A stretch of 64,000 nucleotides of DNA from SAR324 cluster bacterium (GCA_015231825.1 JADGAV010000024.1:1-64000); one strand, 5' to 3'; positions 37,096 to 47,140 are shown, counted from the first letter of the stretch. The notes: a model not told the origin generated them from the sequence alone. Numbers and translations are program-made.

Positions 37096-39972
37096 TTAAT
37101 TATCGTGACAGAGTCGAAATCCGTAATACCGTTCTTTGTTTCCAGTCAACTCATAGTATCGAAATGCGGAACCGGACAGAGCCTTGTCCGACAACCAGGA
37201 TCCTCCTCGAAGGACATAAAGCCAGTGCTTGGAGCTACTTTGATCACCGACAGTTCCTGTTGGAGTTTCAGGCCCGGTTGGGTTGCTAACCGGCCCGGTT
37301 GGATAGGGTCCATACCCATCTTGTACCCACTCAAATACGTTTCCGTGCATATCATAGAGTCCCCATGGGTTAGGGTCCAAACTTTTAACAGGATGAGCCC
37401 TCCCTCCGGAATTGGCCGCATGCCAGCCAACTTTATTCAGACAAGCATCATCATCTCCGCATGACCATCGAGTCGTTGTTCCTGCACGAGCAGCATATTC
37501 CCATTCGGCTTCTGTACAAAGACGAAACGGCTTTTTGTTGTCAGACGGATGATTTTCATTAAGCCAGGAAATATATGATTGCGCCAAACTCCACTTCAAC
37601 CGGACGATAGGACAGTCAGGGTCATAACAACCCGCTCTACTGGCATCAATTCCGACACTGATATATCGATGAAATTCTGCAACGGTCACTTCATGATCGG
37701 AAATATAATAATCCGAACTGATGGTCACTGTATGCACCGATGCATCATGAGAACCATCGTCTCCCCCCATTTCAAATGTTCCCCCTCGAATCAGAACCAT
37801 TCCGGGGTCATCCGGATCCAGAGCCATGCGAGGATTAGATACGGTTGAAGGCAACGAAGCCGCTGAAACTATAGCCGGTGGCTCGGAAGTATCACCCAGT
37901 TTCTTTTCAAGCAGCAGACGATATTCTAACGGGGTAACATCAAGATCCGGTTTTAACAGTTTGACAATAAAAGTCGCGGAATCAGGTGCAGCAAATTCAT
38001 GCTGAACCTCGTTGACGATAGAACCCTGGACCGAATTTCCTAAAGAATCAAGAAGCTGCGGTGTCAAAAAGACTGATTCTCCTCCAACTGTGACTCCATA
38101 AAAGGTCAAGTTCAGTTTTGTACCTGCCTCCAGGAAGACAGAAAAATACTCATCCTGTCCCTGGTTCGTTCCGACAAACCCGGCGGCATTGGCAATATAC
38201 TGGTCAACAGGAATAGCCGTTTCCGCTGAACTTCCATCTTGCAGAGAAGAGATGGAAGAAATTATTTTTTCAACATTGCTGGGTTGCTTTGCCAACCGGA
38301 TCCGGACGTAGTATTCAGCATTTGGAGAAAGTCCATTTGGACCATAGTCAACCTGAGTCTCGTAATTCAACATTTTTTCAGGGCTTTTCAATAAGGAAGT
38401 TTGATCTTTCAGTTTACGAACCAGGGATCCTTCTGAATCATATATTTCTATATCCACCGGAAAAGACGGAAGTGCCTCATCAATTTTTTCGAGCTCAAGT
38501 GCCCACTCAATAAGGAAGCTCTCCTGATCTACAGATTGAACAATTTCTCTTACATATGGAACCAAAGGCGATTCAAAACCTGATTCATGAAAATAATATG
38601 CTTTTTCACCCGTCGAGGGAGATTCCATGACGATTGGGAAGTAGATATATGACACCTCACTGAGTGAAAAATCTGCTCCCATGGTTTGCCAAATATCAGG
38701 AAAAACAAAGGCCTCGAATTCGACATGCGGTTTGACCAGTTCTGGAATCCTGTAACTGGCAATTTTATGAATTTTCAACGCCCTTTCATCTTCACGGAGG
38801 ATCGCCTGGAGGGTTGGAAAAGTAACCGGGCCTTGGCTGGCATATATGGTGGTCTCAATCCCTTCATTCAAACGGTTCGTCCCTAATTTGAAGCGAAATC
38901 CTTCTGAAAACGATTTGTTTTTAAGAAGTTTTGTCGTACTGAACCGAACACGCAACGGAGACTGACCACAGACTTCAATCGGGCAAAACAGTACATCACT
39001 TTGCGCAAGCTGAGCACTGTTTTCAGAAAAAACACTCATTCTGAAGACGTGCGGTGCAACCGGAGGATCTTCTAAAAGAATTTCGTACTGAAATTGAGAA
39101 TCGACCCGATTTTCGGCCTTGATCTCTTTGAGATCGAATGTTTGGTTGAAAAAGCGTTGGTAACCGATATTGTACTCTAAAAATAATCCCAAATCACCCA
39201 CAACCGCGGGCAAATTAAAACGAATGCGAAAATTGTTTTCACCTTCCTTTTCGATTGAAGTTTTTTCAACATACAGTTTTTCATAGTAAATTTCCTGCAT
39301 TTGCAGTTTTACATATTCTACCTGCCCAGGCTGTATTTCAATCACACCTGAGCTGATAAAATATCGCAGATCCGGAAGGAAGGAGTTCGGTAAAAAATTT
39401 CCATTTTGAAAGACAGTTTTATCGTATGAATAAATTAAAATTTGAACTTTACCCGGATCCAGCAAAAACATCAGTTCCTCATCAGACAGTTCTTCCTGCG
39501 GATAGATAATTCGAGATTCACTTTGAGCGCCGATGACACCATCCCCAGCAATCCTTCTGACATCAATCACCAGGGTTTCAACTACTGAATAGGCATATTG
39601 CAAAATAACTGCTTGGTGCTTTTCCGCGTTTTCTGCCCCTAGAACTGATTCGAGTTCTAGTAAAAATTCCTCTTCCGTTGGATATTTGGAATCCTGCATA
39701 TCTTTCAAAAGATTCCAAATTTCTTCTCCAAGATTTTCATCGTATCTGAGTTCATTCAAATCTGTTTCTGAAAGAATGTAGCCCTTGGCATTCTGCAAAC
39801 TGCTGATCCGAGAGTCCGTCTGTTTTTCTGAAGGATCAAAAAACAAATTCAAGTAAAGTGGGGTCTTTTCAACAGAACTGTCTTCCGGTGAATAGGGATT
39901 ACAACTGTAGACAAAGAATAGTACAATTATAATTGGGATGGGCAGAGTAAATTTTGTTAGACATGACATCAT
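37096..39972 (-). CDS. Lipoprotein with C-terminal formylglycine-enzyme-like (SUMF) domain
   Basis: 958 residues. A lipoprotein signal ends in the lipobox VYSC (Cys24). Residues ~25-700 are a long beta-rich region without a domain I can name. Residues ~720-958 are an FGE/SUMF1-like domain: MVLIRGGTFEMGG, DHEVTVAEFHRYI, RLCTEAEWEYAARAG, DMHGNVFEWVQDG, VLRGGSWLSD and YGFRLCHD. In true formylglycine-generating enzymes the RGGSWL segment carries two catalytic cysteines. Here both positions are serine (SWLSDKALSG), so it is probably not a sulfatase activator. The second of the two starting ATGs (39969) has the better-spaced GAGG. Confidence 0.85.
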   Translation of the reverse strand: MMSCLTKFTLPIPIIIVLFFVYSCNPYSPEDSSVEKTPLYLNLFFDPSEKQTDSRISSLQNAKGYILSETDLNELRYDENLGEEIWNLLKDMQDSKYPTEEEFLLELESVLGAENAEKHQAVILQYAYSVVETLVIDVRRIAGDGVIGAQSESRIIYPQEELSDEELMFLLDPGKVQILIYSYDKTVFQNGNFLPNSFLPDLRYFISSGVIEIQPGQVEYVKLQMQEIYYEKLYVEKTSIEKEGENNFRIRFNLPAVVGDLGLFLEYNIGYQRFFNQTFDLKEIKAENRVDSQFQYEILLEDPPVAPHVFRMSVFSENSAQLAQSDVLFCPIEVCGQSPLRVRFSTTKLLKNKSFSEGFRFKLGTNRLNEGIETTIYASQGPVTFPTLQAILREDERALKIHKIASYRIPELVKPHVEFEAFVFPDIWQTMGADFSLSEVSYIYFPIVMESPSTGEKAYYFHESGFESPLVPYVREIVQSVDQESFLIEWALELEKIDEALPSFPVDIEIYDSEGSLVRKLKDQTSLLKSPEKMLNYETQVDYGPNGLSPNAEYYVRIRLAKQPSNVEKIISSISSLQDGSSAETAIPVDQYIANAAGFVGTNQGQDEYFSVFLEAGTKLNLTFYGVTVGGESVFLTPQLLDSLGNSVQGSIVNEVQHEFAAPDSATFIVKLLKPDLDVTPLEYRLLLEKKLGDTSEPPAIVSAASLPSTVSNPRMALDPDDPGMVLIRGGTFEMGGDDGSHDASVHTVTISSDYYISDHEVTVAEFHRYISVGIDASRAGCYDPDCPIVRLKWSLAQSYISWLNENHPSDNKKPFRLCTEAEWEYAARAGTTTRWSCGDDDACLNKVGWHAANSGGRAHPVKSLDPNPWGLYDMHGNVFEWVQDGYGPYPTGPVSNPTGPETPTGTVGDQSSSKHWLYVLRGGSWLSDKALSGSAFRYYELTGNKERYYGFRLCHDN

Positions 39973-40188
39973 GGCCTCTTTGGAAAACGGGAATCACAAT
40001 CAATTAATTGAGCGGCAAACCGAAAATAGGAGGTTTTCACTAACCCGAAACATTTTACTCTTTTAAGGTCAGAATAGAAGAAATTCGTGGGTATTTCCAG
40101 CTAATTTTAGATATCTTTTGATAGAACAAATTTTGATCAGTGAAATCTGGTACCATGAAAATGTAGCAATGAGGCCAAATTTCTCAAA

Positions 40189-43100
40189 TTAGCTCAAATT
40201 GGCATTTACCCGAAGTTTACAGCGTTCAATATAAAGCTGAACAACGTGATCCAACGGACTTAAAGAAGAGCACTGCCCAAAAAGAGCGGCTGCCTCCGAA
40301 AAATTTTGCTGTTCATACAGGGTTCGAGCCTGTTCAAAGACAGGAGCAGATGCCCATTTGCTGTCCCTTATTTTTGGAGGATCCGCATCAAATACCTCAT
40401 AGAGGGCTACGAAATCAGCCTTGTCTTTGACTTTGACCCGGTCAATGAGCCGGATGGCATATTCGCCAGGGTTTATCAAATTTTGATAAGTATACTCGCT
40501 GATGAGTAAATTTGTGTCATAGACTTTCGTCATACCTTCGATTCTTGAGGCTAAATTGACCGCATCGCTCAAGACAGTTTCTTCAAGTCGGTCTTCCTCA
40601 CCGATGGCTCCCAACATCAAAGACCCTGTATTGATGCCGATGCCAATCCGGATAGAATCGTAACCGGCATTGCTACGCCCTTCATTATACTCATCCAACA
40701 AACGGATCATTGCAATTGCCGCCAGAACCGCATCATCTGCCCTGCTTGAAAAAAGTGCCATGATGGCATCACCAACATATTTATCAACAAATCCTTCATA
40801 TTTTCTGACCAGCGGACCCATCTGGCTCAGGTATGAAATTATGAATTGAAACGTTTCTTGGGGAGTCATTTTTTCTGAAAGCATTGAAAAGGAACGAATA
40901 TCTGAGAATAAAATACTCATTTCTTTTTGCACATGATCCCCCAGTTTTACTTCCGCAATACTTTCCTTGTTTAAAAAATGCAGGAAATTGTGAGGTACAA
41001 AACGACCAATGGCCTGGTTCATCCTGGCAATTTCAGCATGAGCCGTGATTCGAGCAATCAGTTCCTGTTCATGAAAAGGTTTGACCAAATAATCATTTGC
41101 GCCACTCTGAAACGCCTGAACCAGATCTTCTACCTGATTTTTTGCTGTCAGCAAAATTACTGGAAGATCTGCGGCCGAATGAGATTCCCTGATCCTGGCA
41201 CAAACTTCATATCCGTTTATTCCCGGCATCATCACATCAAGTAAAATCAAATCAGGTTTTTCCTTTTCAAGCATTTCGAGTGCCCGGTAACCATTTTCAG
41301 CAGTGATTGCATCATAGTTGTGCAATGTAAGCTGGTTTTTTACCACTTGCAGATTCACGGGTTCATCATCAACAACCAAGACGATCATTTGACGTTGCAC
41401 CGTAATCCATGGTTTGTCTTTCGAGACACCAGTCGAAACGCAAGCATCTGCGATCAACTGATTTTCTCCAGATTGCTGTAGGCCAGCATTTAGTGAACCA
41501 ATTATTTTTTTCCCTTTTGTCCCGTCGAGGAATTGCTCATGACTCTGTTTTTCCGATCGAGGAAGAAGAAAAGAAAAAGTGGTTCCGACGCCGACTGTAC
41601 TTTTCACGTCAACTGAGCTTCCATGCAATTCCAATAATTTTTTACTGATTGATAAACCCAAACCCGTGCCGCCAAATTCCCTCTCAATCGAGCCATCAAG
41701 CTGTTCAAAAACATTAAAAATTCGCTCCAAACTCCCTTCAGGAATACCAATTCCCGAGTCAGAGACAGAAACTCTATTCCATTCTTTTTCCTGCTGCACT
41801 TGAACCACGACTTCACCCTGATGAGAAAACTTGATCCCGTTTTCGATCAGATTCAACAGAATTTGCTGCAAACGATTTTCATCTGCTTGAACCCAGCAAC
41901 AATTATCCGGGATCTTGGAAATCAAGGACAGCGCTTTCGCTCCAATTAAAGGTTGAACCAGAGAAAAAACGTCTTCCACCAAATTGCAGATATTGACCGG
42001 TCCGATAAAAAGTTGCAGTTCCCTGTTTTTCATCTTGGATTCATCCAAAATGTCGTTTACAAGATGAGCAAGACGTTGACCTGATTGAACAATCATTTTT
42101 AGATTAGCGACTTGAACATCGGAAAGTCCACCGCCAATCCCATCGAGAAGTGAATTCCCCAATCCAATGATTCCATTCAAAGGAGTCCGCAATTCATGAG
42201 ATGTATTCGCCAGAAACTGATCTTTCAATTTGTCTGCTTTTTGAAGGTTTTCAAGCGCTATCTGTTTTTGTTTCAGAGTTTCCTGCTGTGCTTGCTCGCG
42301 CGCTTGCTCGGCCTTTTCCGTTTCTGTTATATCTTCAAATTGAACAATGGCTCCTTCGATTTCAGTTCCTTTTCTAAGGGGGGCAATAAAAATGTTGGCT
42401 ATTAAAGAAGCCTTCGTAATTGCCGATTGATACCTGACTTTGGTAAACTGCCGTATGCCCTCCTCTCCCCTCAAAATCTTCGACATCAGTTCGGGATCTC
42501 CAATGGTTTTCCCAAATAGTGAATTTGGCTGGGCCAGATTGCCACCGAGGGCACTTTGCGCTTTCTGGTACTGGAACATCCGGCGTGCTGACGGATTTTC
42601 ATAAATGATACGGCCGTCTATATCAGTGGTAAAAATGGAAATTGGAGCATTGTGAATAATCTCATAAGATAATTTTTGTGCGGCACGTTTTTCTTTTTCT
42701 GCACTAAAAAGCGCAAATAAATTTTGACTGATCCAGATGCTGAATACGAGGAGCAGGCTGTAGACAATACCTGTCCAAAGATGGGCGGCATGCAGAAGAT
42801 AGAATTGAATCCCAATGATGAGAATAATACCAGTCAACGAAATAATGCTGACTGTTCTAAAGGAAAACCTAGATACGAGCACACTCAAAAATAACCCGAA
42901 AAAAATAAGAAAAAAGAAAGTTTTGAGCCGAAGATTCGGAAGAACTCTCAGATAAGTGCTTGAGAGCATATTGTCCAAAGCAGTGGCATGCACTTCAACT
43001 CCGGGGTAAAGGTGCTCAGTTGGAGTAACGTATGTATCCAGAATTCCCATTTCGGTGATACCGACCAGGGCAATACGATCCTGTAGGGACTCTTTCGAAA

Positions 43101-44157
43101 TTTTATGATCTATCAAGTCAACGATAGAATACGTATCAAAGGTGTCTCGTCCCCCCTTGTAATTCAAAAGAAGAGAGCCGTCTTTTTCCGTTTCGACGAT
43201 TTTTTCATCCAACTGAATATCTTTAATGCCATATTGATCTAATCTGACCTTCAAAATAGAGGCTCCCAAAAAATGCTTCAATATCTGAAGATCAAGCGAT
43301 GTATGCAGTCGATCATGGAGAAGCATGACAGCCTGAATTCTGCGTAATATACCGTCTTCGTTATCGAGAAATGCACTGAAATGCCCTTGACTTTTTACCT
43401 GGCTGGAAATTTTTGCAATATTGGTTTCAGCTGCCCATCCCTCAGGAATAAGCGCGTTTTTCAAAAACCGTTGGCCTAAAACAATATCTGGAACAGACGA
43501 AGACAAAGACTGGACCTGCCGACTGGTCTGTTCAGGGGTCAGATTGTGCCAAGGGTGGAGATGCGTGGCTTTGAAAATATGCCTCCAGGTTGAATCGTAT
43601 TCCTCCTGTGTCAGATATTTCAACAACAAAGTGCGGAACGGTTCCCATTTTAATCTGATGTGGTAGCGAAGCGGAGACAGTTTTTCTATGATTTCAGATG
43701 AAATTTGACTGTTTTTTAAGGATTGGATCGCAATTTGGTCCAATTGAAAATAGCCCGACTTGGACAATAAATAATAACCTGTTATTACATTTTCAGCTTC
43801 CCGAATCGTATTGGCCAAAAGAATATCATTTTCCGTATTCAGGTCCTGCTCAGAAAAAACAATGTCAATGCCAATCGTGCGTACTCCATAATGTTTGGTG
43901 AGACTCTCTATCAGTTCAGCCATTCGGGAGCGAGGCCAGGGCCAACGTCCATATTGATCGATACTCTTGGCATCCACTGCTGCGATAAAGACTTCCTGAC
44001 GATGAGGAACCGGAAGTTGAATTCTCATTAAGAAGTCTACCCACTTCTTGTCAAGGAATGAAAGCGCCTGAAAATTCATCAGGTAAAGCCACAATACTCC
44101 TATTGTGATCAAAAGAGCCAATTTAAATGAAGATAGGTGCAAAAATTGAGAACGCAT
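40189..44157 (-). CDS. CHASE2-PAS-histidine kinase-receiver-class III cyclase fusion
   Basis: 1322 residues. One TM (~12-30), a large extracytoplasmic CHASE2 domain (~40-400, EVFIAAVDAKSIDQYGRWPW), three TMs (~410-485), PAS (~505-625), a coiled coil, HisKA (NTSHELRTPLNGIIG), HATPase (to ~880), receiver (LILLDVMMPGINGYE, LVKPF), then a class III nucleotide cyclase (~1085-1255). The cyclase keeps both metal aspartates (LFSDIRSF, YVGDAIMALF), the Lys of DKYVGD and the Asn/Arg of VNLASRIE, so it should be active. A ~60-residue TPR-like tail follows. It probably makes cAMP or cGMP under control of a phosphorelay; ATP versus GTP cannot be decided. Confidence 0.9.
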   Translation of the reverse strand: MRSQFLHLSSFKLALLITIGVLWLYLMNFQALSFLDKKWVDFLMRIQLPVPHRQEVFIAAVDAKSIDQYGRWPWPRSRMAELIESLTKHYGVRTIGIDIVFSEQDLNTENDILLANTIREAENVITGYYLLSKSGYFQLDQIAIQSLKNSQISSEIIEKLSPLRYHIRLKWEPFRTLLLKYLTQEEYDSTWRHIFKATHLHPWHNLTPEQTSRQVQSLSSSVPDIVLGQRFLKNALIPEGWAAETNIAKISSQVKSQGHFSAFLDNEDGILRRIQAVMLLHDRLHTSLDLQILKHFLGASILKVRLDQYGIKDIQLDEKIVETEKDGSLLLNYKGGRDTFDTYSIVDLIDHKISKESLQDRIALVGITEMGILDTYVTPTEHLYPGVEVHATALDNMLSSTYLRVLPNLRLKTFFFLIFFGLFLSVLVSRFSFRTVSIISLTGIILIIGIQFYLLHAAHLWTGIVYSLLLVFSIWISQNLFALFSAEKEKRAAQKLSYEIIHNAPISIFTTDIDGRIIYENPSARRMFQYQKAQSALGGNLAQPNSLFGKTIGDPELMSKILRGEEGIRQFTKVRYQSAITKASLIANIFIAPLRKGTEIEGAIVQFEDITETEKAEQAREQAQQETLKQKQIALENLQKADKLKDQFLANTSHELRTPLNGIIGLGNSLLDGIGGGLSDVQVANLKMIVQSGQRLAHLVNDILDESKMKNRELQLFIGPVNICNLVEDVFSLVQPLIGAKALSLISKIPDNCCWVQADENRLQQILLNLIENGIKFSHQGEVVVQVQQEKEWNRVSVSDSGIGIPEGSLERIFNVFEQLDGSIEREFGGTGLGLSISKKLLELHGSSVDVKSTVGVGTTFSFLLPRSEKQSHEQFLDGTKGKKIIGSLNAGLQQSGENQLIADACVSTGVSKDKPWITVQRQMIVLVVDDEPVNLQVVKNQLTLHNYDAITAENGYRALEMLEKEKPDLILLDVMMPGINGYEVCARIRESHSAADLPVILLTAKNQVEDLVQAFQSGANDYLVKPFHEQELIARITAHAEIARMNQAIGRFVPHNFLHFLNKESIAEVKLGDHVQKEMSILFSDIRSFSMLSEKMTPQETFQFIISYLSQMGPLVRKYEGFVDKYVGDAIMALFSSRADDAVLAAIAMIRLLDEYNEGRSNAGYDSIRIGIGINTGSLMLGAIGEEDRLEETVLSDAVNLASRIEGMTKVYDTNLLISEYTYQNLINPGEYAIRLIDRVKVKDKADFVALYEVFDADPPKIRDSKWASAPVFEQARTLYEQQNFSEAAALFGQCSSLSPLDHVVQLYIERCKLRVNANLS

Positions 44158-44367
44158 TTCTCACTGTTATCAGTTTTGTTAACCTGGCTTCCACTGCTGA
44201 TCTGGAAAGTTGCCGTTTTTCAACTTCAAATTTACACCATAAGTAACATAGTGAGACAAGTAATTACATTACTATTTAGGCGAGTCGGGTGATCAGAAGA
44301 GCGAGTTTGAAAATGGTCAATCAGAAATGAGATTGGCTGTTCGGGAGGGTAGCAGGGAAGCTACAAG

Positions 44368-45435
44368 CTAGAGAATTAACATACAATCTCCATAACTGTA
44401 GAATCGATACTTGTCTTCAACAGCTGTCCGGTAGGCCTGTAGAAGATTTTCACGGCCATAGAATGCAGCCACCAGAAGGATCAAGGTGGAACCAGGCAGA
44501 TGAAAATTCGTGAGAAGTCCCTGAACCCATTGAAACTCGTACGGAGGATAAATATAAATATCGGTCCAGCCAGATGTACCTGATTCGGTTTTTGCCAATG
44601 TTTCCAAAACCCGCACACTGGTGGTTCCGACCGCAATCAGCCTTCTTTTTTCCTTCCGCGCCAGGTGAAGAAGTTTCAAGTTATCCGGTGAAACTTCAAA
44701 ATATTCAGAATGAATCTGATGACGGCGAATATCCTGATTACGTATAGCCGCAAAAGTGCCTAGCCCCACATGAAGAGTAATTTCAATAATCGGAACTCCT
44801 TTTTGCTTCAATCGATTTAAAATTTCTGGGGTGAAGTGAAATCCTGCGGTAGGTGCTGCAATCGCTCCCAACTTTTTTGCATAGCAAGTCTGGTATCGTT
44901 CATTGTCTTGAATGCGGCTGGCTTCCACCTCCTGAGCACGGGTAATATAAGGAGGAAGGGGAGATTCTGCATATTGCTGGAGTTTCTCCAGCAGATTCTC
45001 AGAATCTTCGAATTTCATCAACCATCCACCATCATCCAGTCTTTCAACGGCGAGTGCGTGAATGTGATCGGAGCAAAAGGAAAGGCGCTCTCCGCGCTTA
45101 ATCCGTTTCGCCCGCTTGACCTTAGTTTCCCATTCTCCTGTAGACCTTTCCTTAACCAACAGAGCTTCAATGCCCCCCCCTGTTACACGGTGGCCGATTA
45201 ACCGGGCAGGAAGAACCCTGGTATTGTTAATCACCAACGCAACGTTGTCAGGTAAAAGATCAACAATCTGGTAGAAACAAAAATGATCAATATTGAAGTT
45301 ATCTCGGGGCAATACCATCATCCGGGAATGATCCCGCAGGGGGGTCGGATGCTGAGCAATCAAATCGGGAGGAAGATCAAAATGGTAAGATTCCAGATTC
45401 CAATCCGGATTAGAGGCTGATTCAGAAAAGGACAT
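44368..45435 (-). CDS. queA: S-adenosylmethionine:tRNA ribosyltransferase-isomerase
   Basis: 355 residues from the ATG at 45435; the longer TTG start at 45444 overlaps nothing but is less likely. Conserved blocks are YHFDLPPDLIAQHP, DNVALVINNTRVLPARL, APTAGFHFTP, HVGLGTFAAI and TNFHLPGSTL. It moves ribose from AdoMet to preQ1 in tRNA to make epoxyqueuosine. It is the last gene of the ispD-secretin-scpA-fliN-queA run. Confidence 0.95.
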   Translation of the reverse strand: MSFSESASNPDWNLESYHFDLPPDLIAQHPTPLRDHSRMMVLPRDNFNIDHFCFYQIVDLLPDNVALVINNTRVLPARLIGHRVTGGGIEALLVKERSTGEWETKVKRAKRIKRGERLSFCSDHIHALAVERLDDGGWLMKFEDSENLLEKLQQYAESPLPPYITRAQEVEASRIQDNERYQTCYAKKLGAIAAPTAGFHFTPEILNRLKQKGVPIIEITLHVGLGTFAAIRNQDIRRHQIHSEYFEVSPDNLKLLHLARKEKRRLIAVGTTSVRVLETLAKTESGTSGWTDIYIYPPYEFQWVQGLLTNFHLPGSTLILLVAAFYGRENLLQAYRTAVEDKYRFYSYGDCMLIL

Positions 45436-45459
45436 AGGACCCAATTTTTGTTAGATGCC

Positions 45460-46218
45460 TCAAACCAGAGAGTCCAAACCAGCCATTTTTTTAACTCGTT
45501 CTTCGGGAGTGATAATATCCAATATTCGTACTCCAAATTTTTCATTGACAACGACCACTTCCCCTTTGGCTATCAAGCGACCATGGACAAACATATCCAA
45601 ATCCTCTCCCACCAGGCGGTGCAGTTCAATCACAGATCCCTGACCAAGAGAAAGAAGATCACCAATCAACATTTGGGAGCGCCCTACCTCAAAGGTAAGC
45701 ACAAGCTTCATATCCAGCAAAAAGTCAGAATTGACACCTTCTTCCTCTTTTGCCGCCGTCCCTGTTTCAAGACCGCTGCCATCGACGACAGTATCCAGTA
45801 AGGCATCTATGCTGTCCTGCCCTGAAGCTATATCATCCGAAGAAGGATCTGACTGAATTTCTGTCAAAAGGCTATCAATATCCGGACCTTCTTCATCCTG
45901 ACCAATCGAGGCAGATCCAAATTCAGCAAGGAGTGCATCCATCTCATCAGAACCGCTGTCTTCCGCATCCATCGAAGAACCAGTGTCCTCAGTTCCCGGA
46001 TTGTCAAAAAGAGCATCAATATTATTTTGATCCAATGATTCGGTCGGCTCTGCTTCAGGCTCGTTCGCGGAGCTTCCTTCAAAAAGGGCATCAATTCCTG
46101 CCTGATCGACTTCACCTCCAGAACTATCTTCGGCAGGAGGAGGGGTGTCAGATTTTTCCTCTTCTCCCCCCACACCGTTCAGTAAGGCATCAATCGCGTC
46201 TTGATCCATCTCAGCCAT
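45460..46218 (-). CDS. fliN: FliN-family protein with repeated IDALL motifs and C-terminal SpoA domain
   Basis: 252 residues. Residues ~168-240 form the SpoA (FliN/FliMC) domain of the flagellar C-ring: LVLTFEVGRSQMLIGDLL, LGQGSVIELHRLVGE, ANG-like LIAKGEVVVVNEKFGVRI. Before it lies an acidic, disordered stretch with six short motifs: DQDAIDALL (5-13), DQAGIDALF (38-46), DQNNIDALF (63-71), DEMDALL (91-97), DIDSLL (113-118) and DSIDALL (135-141). The motif resembles the N-terminal peptide of FliM that docks phospho-CheY. AAAGGAAAG precedes the ATG. No other flagellar gene is nearby. Confidence 0.85.
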   Translation of the reverse strand: MAEMDQDAIDALLNGVGGEEEKSDTPPPAEDSSGGEVDQAGIDALFEGSSANEPEAEPTESLDQNNIDALFDNPGTEDTGSSMDAEDSGSDEMDALLAEFGSASIGQDEEGPDIDSLLTEIQSDPSSDDIASGQDSIDALLDTVVDGSGLETGTAAKEEEGVNSDFLLDMKLVLTFEVGRSQMLIGDLLSLGQGSVIELHRLVGEDLDMFVHGRLIAKGEVVVVNEKFGVRILDIITPEERVKKMAGLDSLV

Positions 46219-46300
46219 AACTTTCCTTTCCTGCTAACAATAATGGATTTGTCTGTTAACATTGGCAGCCAAAATTATGAAGATTACTTTTTGACTCAAA

Positions 46301-47140
46301 TCAAGCAATATTGAGTTCAGATAGGGGTTGATGGTGTTCAAACCATTTGGCAACATTTTTGTGAAAATCGTCACTGGCATGACAATACACAGAATCAGCT
46401 TGGTTCGCCTGTCTCACCCTCAACAATCCCAGTCTGACCATCTCCAGAATTGCCATGAAAGTGATGATCAACATCGCACGGGATTGATCTTTGTGAAAAA
46501 ATAAATCTTCAAAATGATAGTGGGATTTTACGCGGAACAATCGAATGAGTTCTTCCAGTCGATCTTCAAGCCGATAGTGGTCGCTTTCGACAACATGAAT
46601 CGAAGGTCGGGGTCGTTCCATGACGCGACGAAATGCATCCATCAACCCGTAGAGCGAAATTTCTTCGAACACCTGTTTAGAGGAAACATCTTCCTGTTGT
46701 AACTCATCATCATCAGATGCAGGGTGAAGAAAGACATCCCGACCTAACATATCACAGCAGCTCAACAGGAAAGCGGCCTGTTTGTATTTTTGGTATTCGA
46801 TGAGTTGCCGCCTCAGCCTTTCTTCCGGATCTTCTTCGTCACCATCTTCCTCAATGGGAGGTTTTGGCAGGAGGGATTTGGATTTTATCCAAATCAAGGT
46901 CGCAGCAATTTCCAGAAACTCTCCGGCATAGTCCAAGTTGACAGCTTCCATTCTTTCCACATAGGCAAGATAGGAATTGGTCAATTCAGACAACTCGACT
47001 TTGTAAATATCCAGTTCTTTTTTACGGATCAAATGCAACAATAGATCCAACGGGCCTTCATAAATTGGAATTTTAATTTCCAGAGGATTTTGGAGGTTCG
47101 GAAATACATGAAAATCCAATTTTTCAATGGCATTTTCCAT
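46301..47140 (-). CDS. scpA: Segregation and condensation protein A
   Basis: 279 residues. The kleisin N-terminal block IPIYEGPLDLLLHLIRKKELDIY, the coiled ERMEAVNLDYAGEFLEIAATL segment and the winged-helix C-terminus (ITFMAILEMVRLG) are all visible. It bridges SMC heads with ScpB; neither smc nor scpB is in the window. It lies between the secretin and fliN genes, 60-80 bp from each. Confidence 0.93.
   Translation of the reverse strand: MENAIEKLDFHVFPNLQNPLEIKIPIYEGPLDLLLHLIRKKELDIYKVELSELTNSYLAYVERMEAVNLDYAGEFLEIAATLIWIKSKSLLPKPPIEEDGDEEDPEERLRRQLIEYQKYKQAAFLLSCCDMLGRDVFLHPASDDDELQQEDVSSKQVFEEISLYGLMDAFRRVMERPRPSIHVVESDHYRLEDRLEELIRLFRVKSHYHFEDLFFHKDQSRAMLIITFMAILEMVRLGLLRVRQANQADSVYCHASDDFHKNVAKWFEHHQPLSELNIA

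Noticed and set aside
44349-44364. GTAGC/GCTAC hairpin after queA
   Set aside because: The stem is five pairs with no T-run, too weak to call a terminator.
45750-46220. 156-residue plus-strand open frame
   Set aside because: It is antisense to the repetitive acidic arm of fliN; the His/Gln/Pro-rich translation reflects that repeat.
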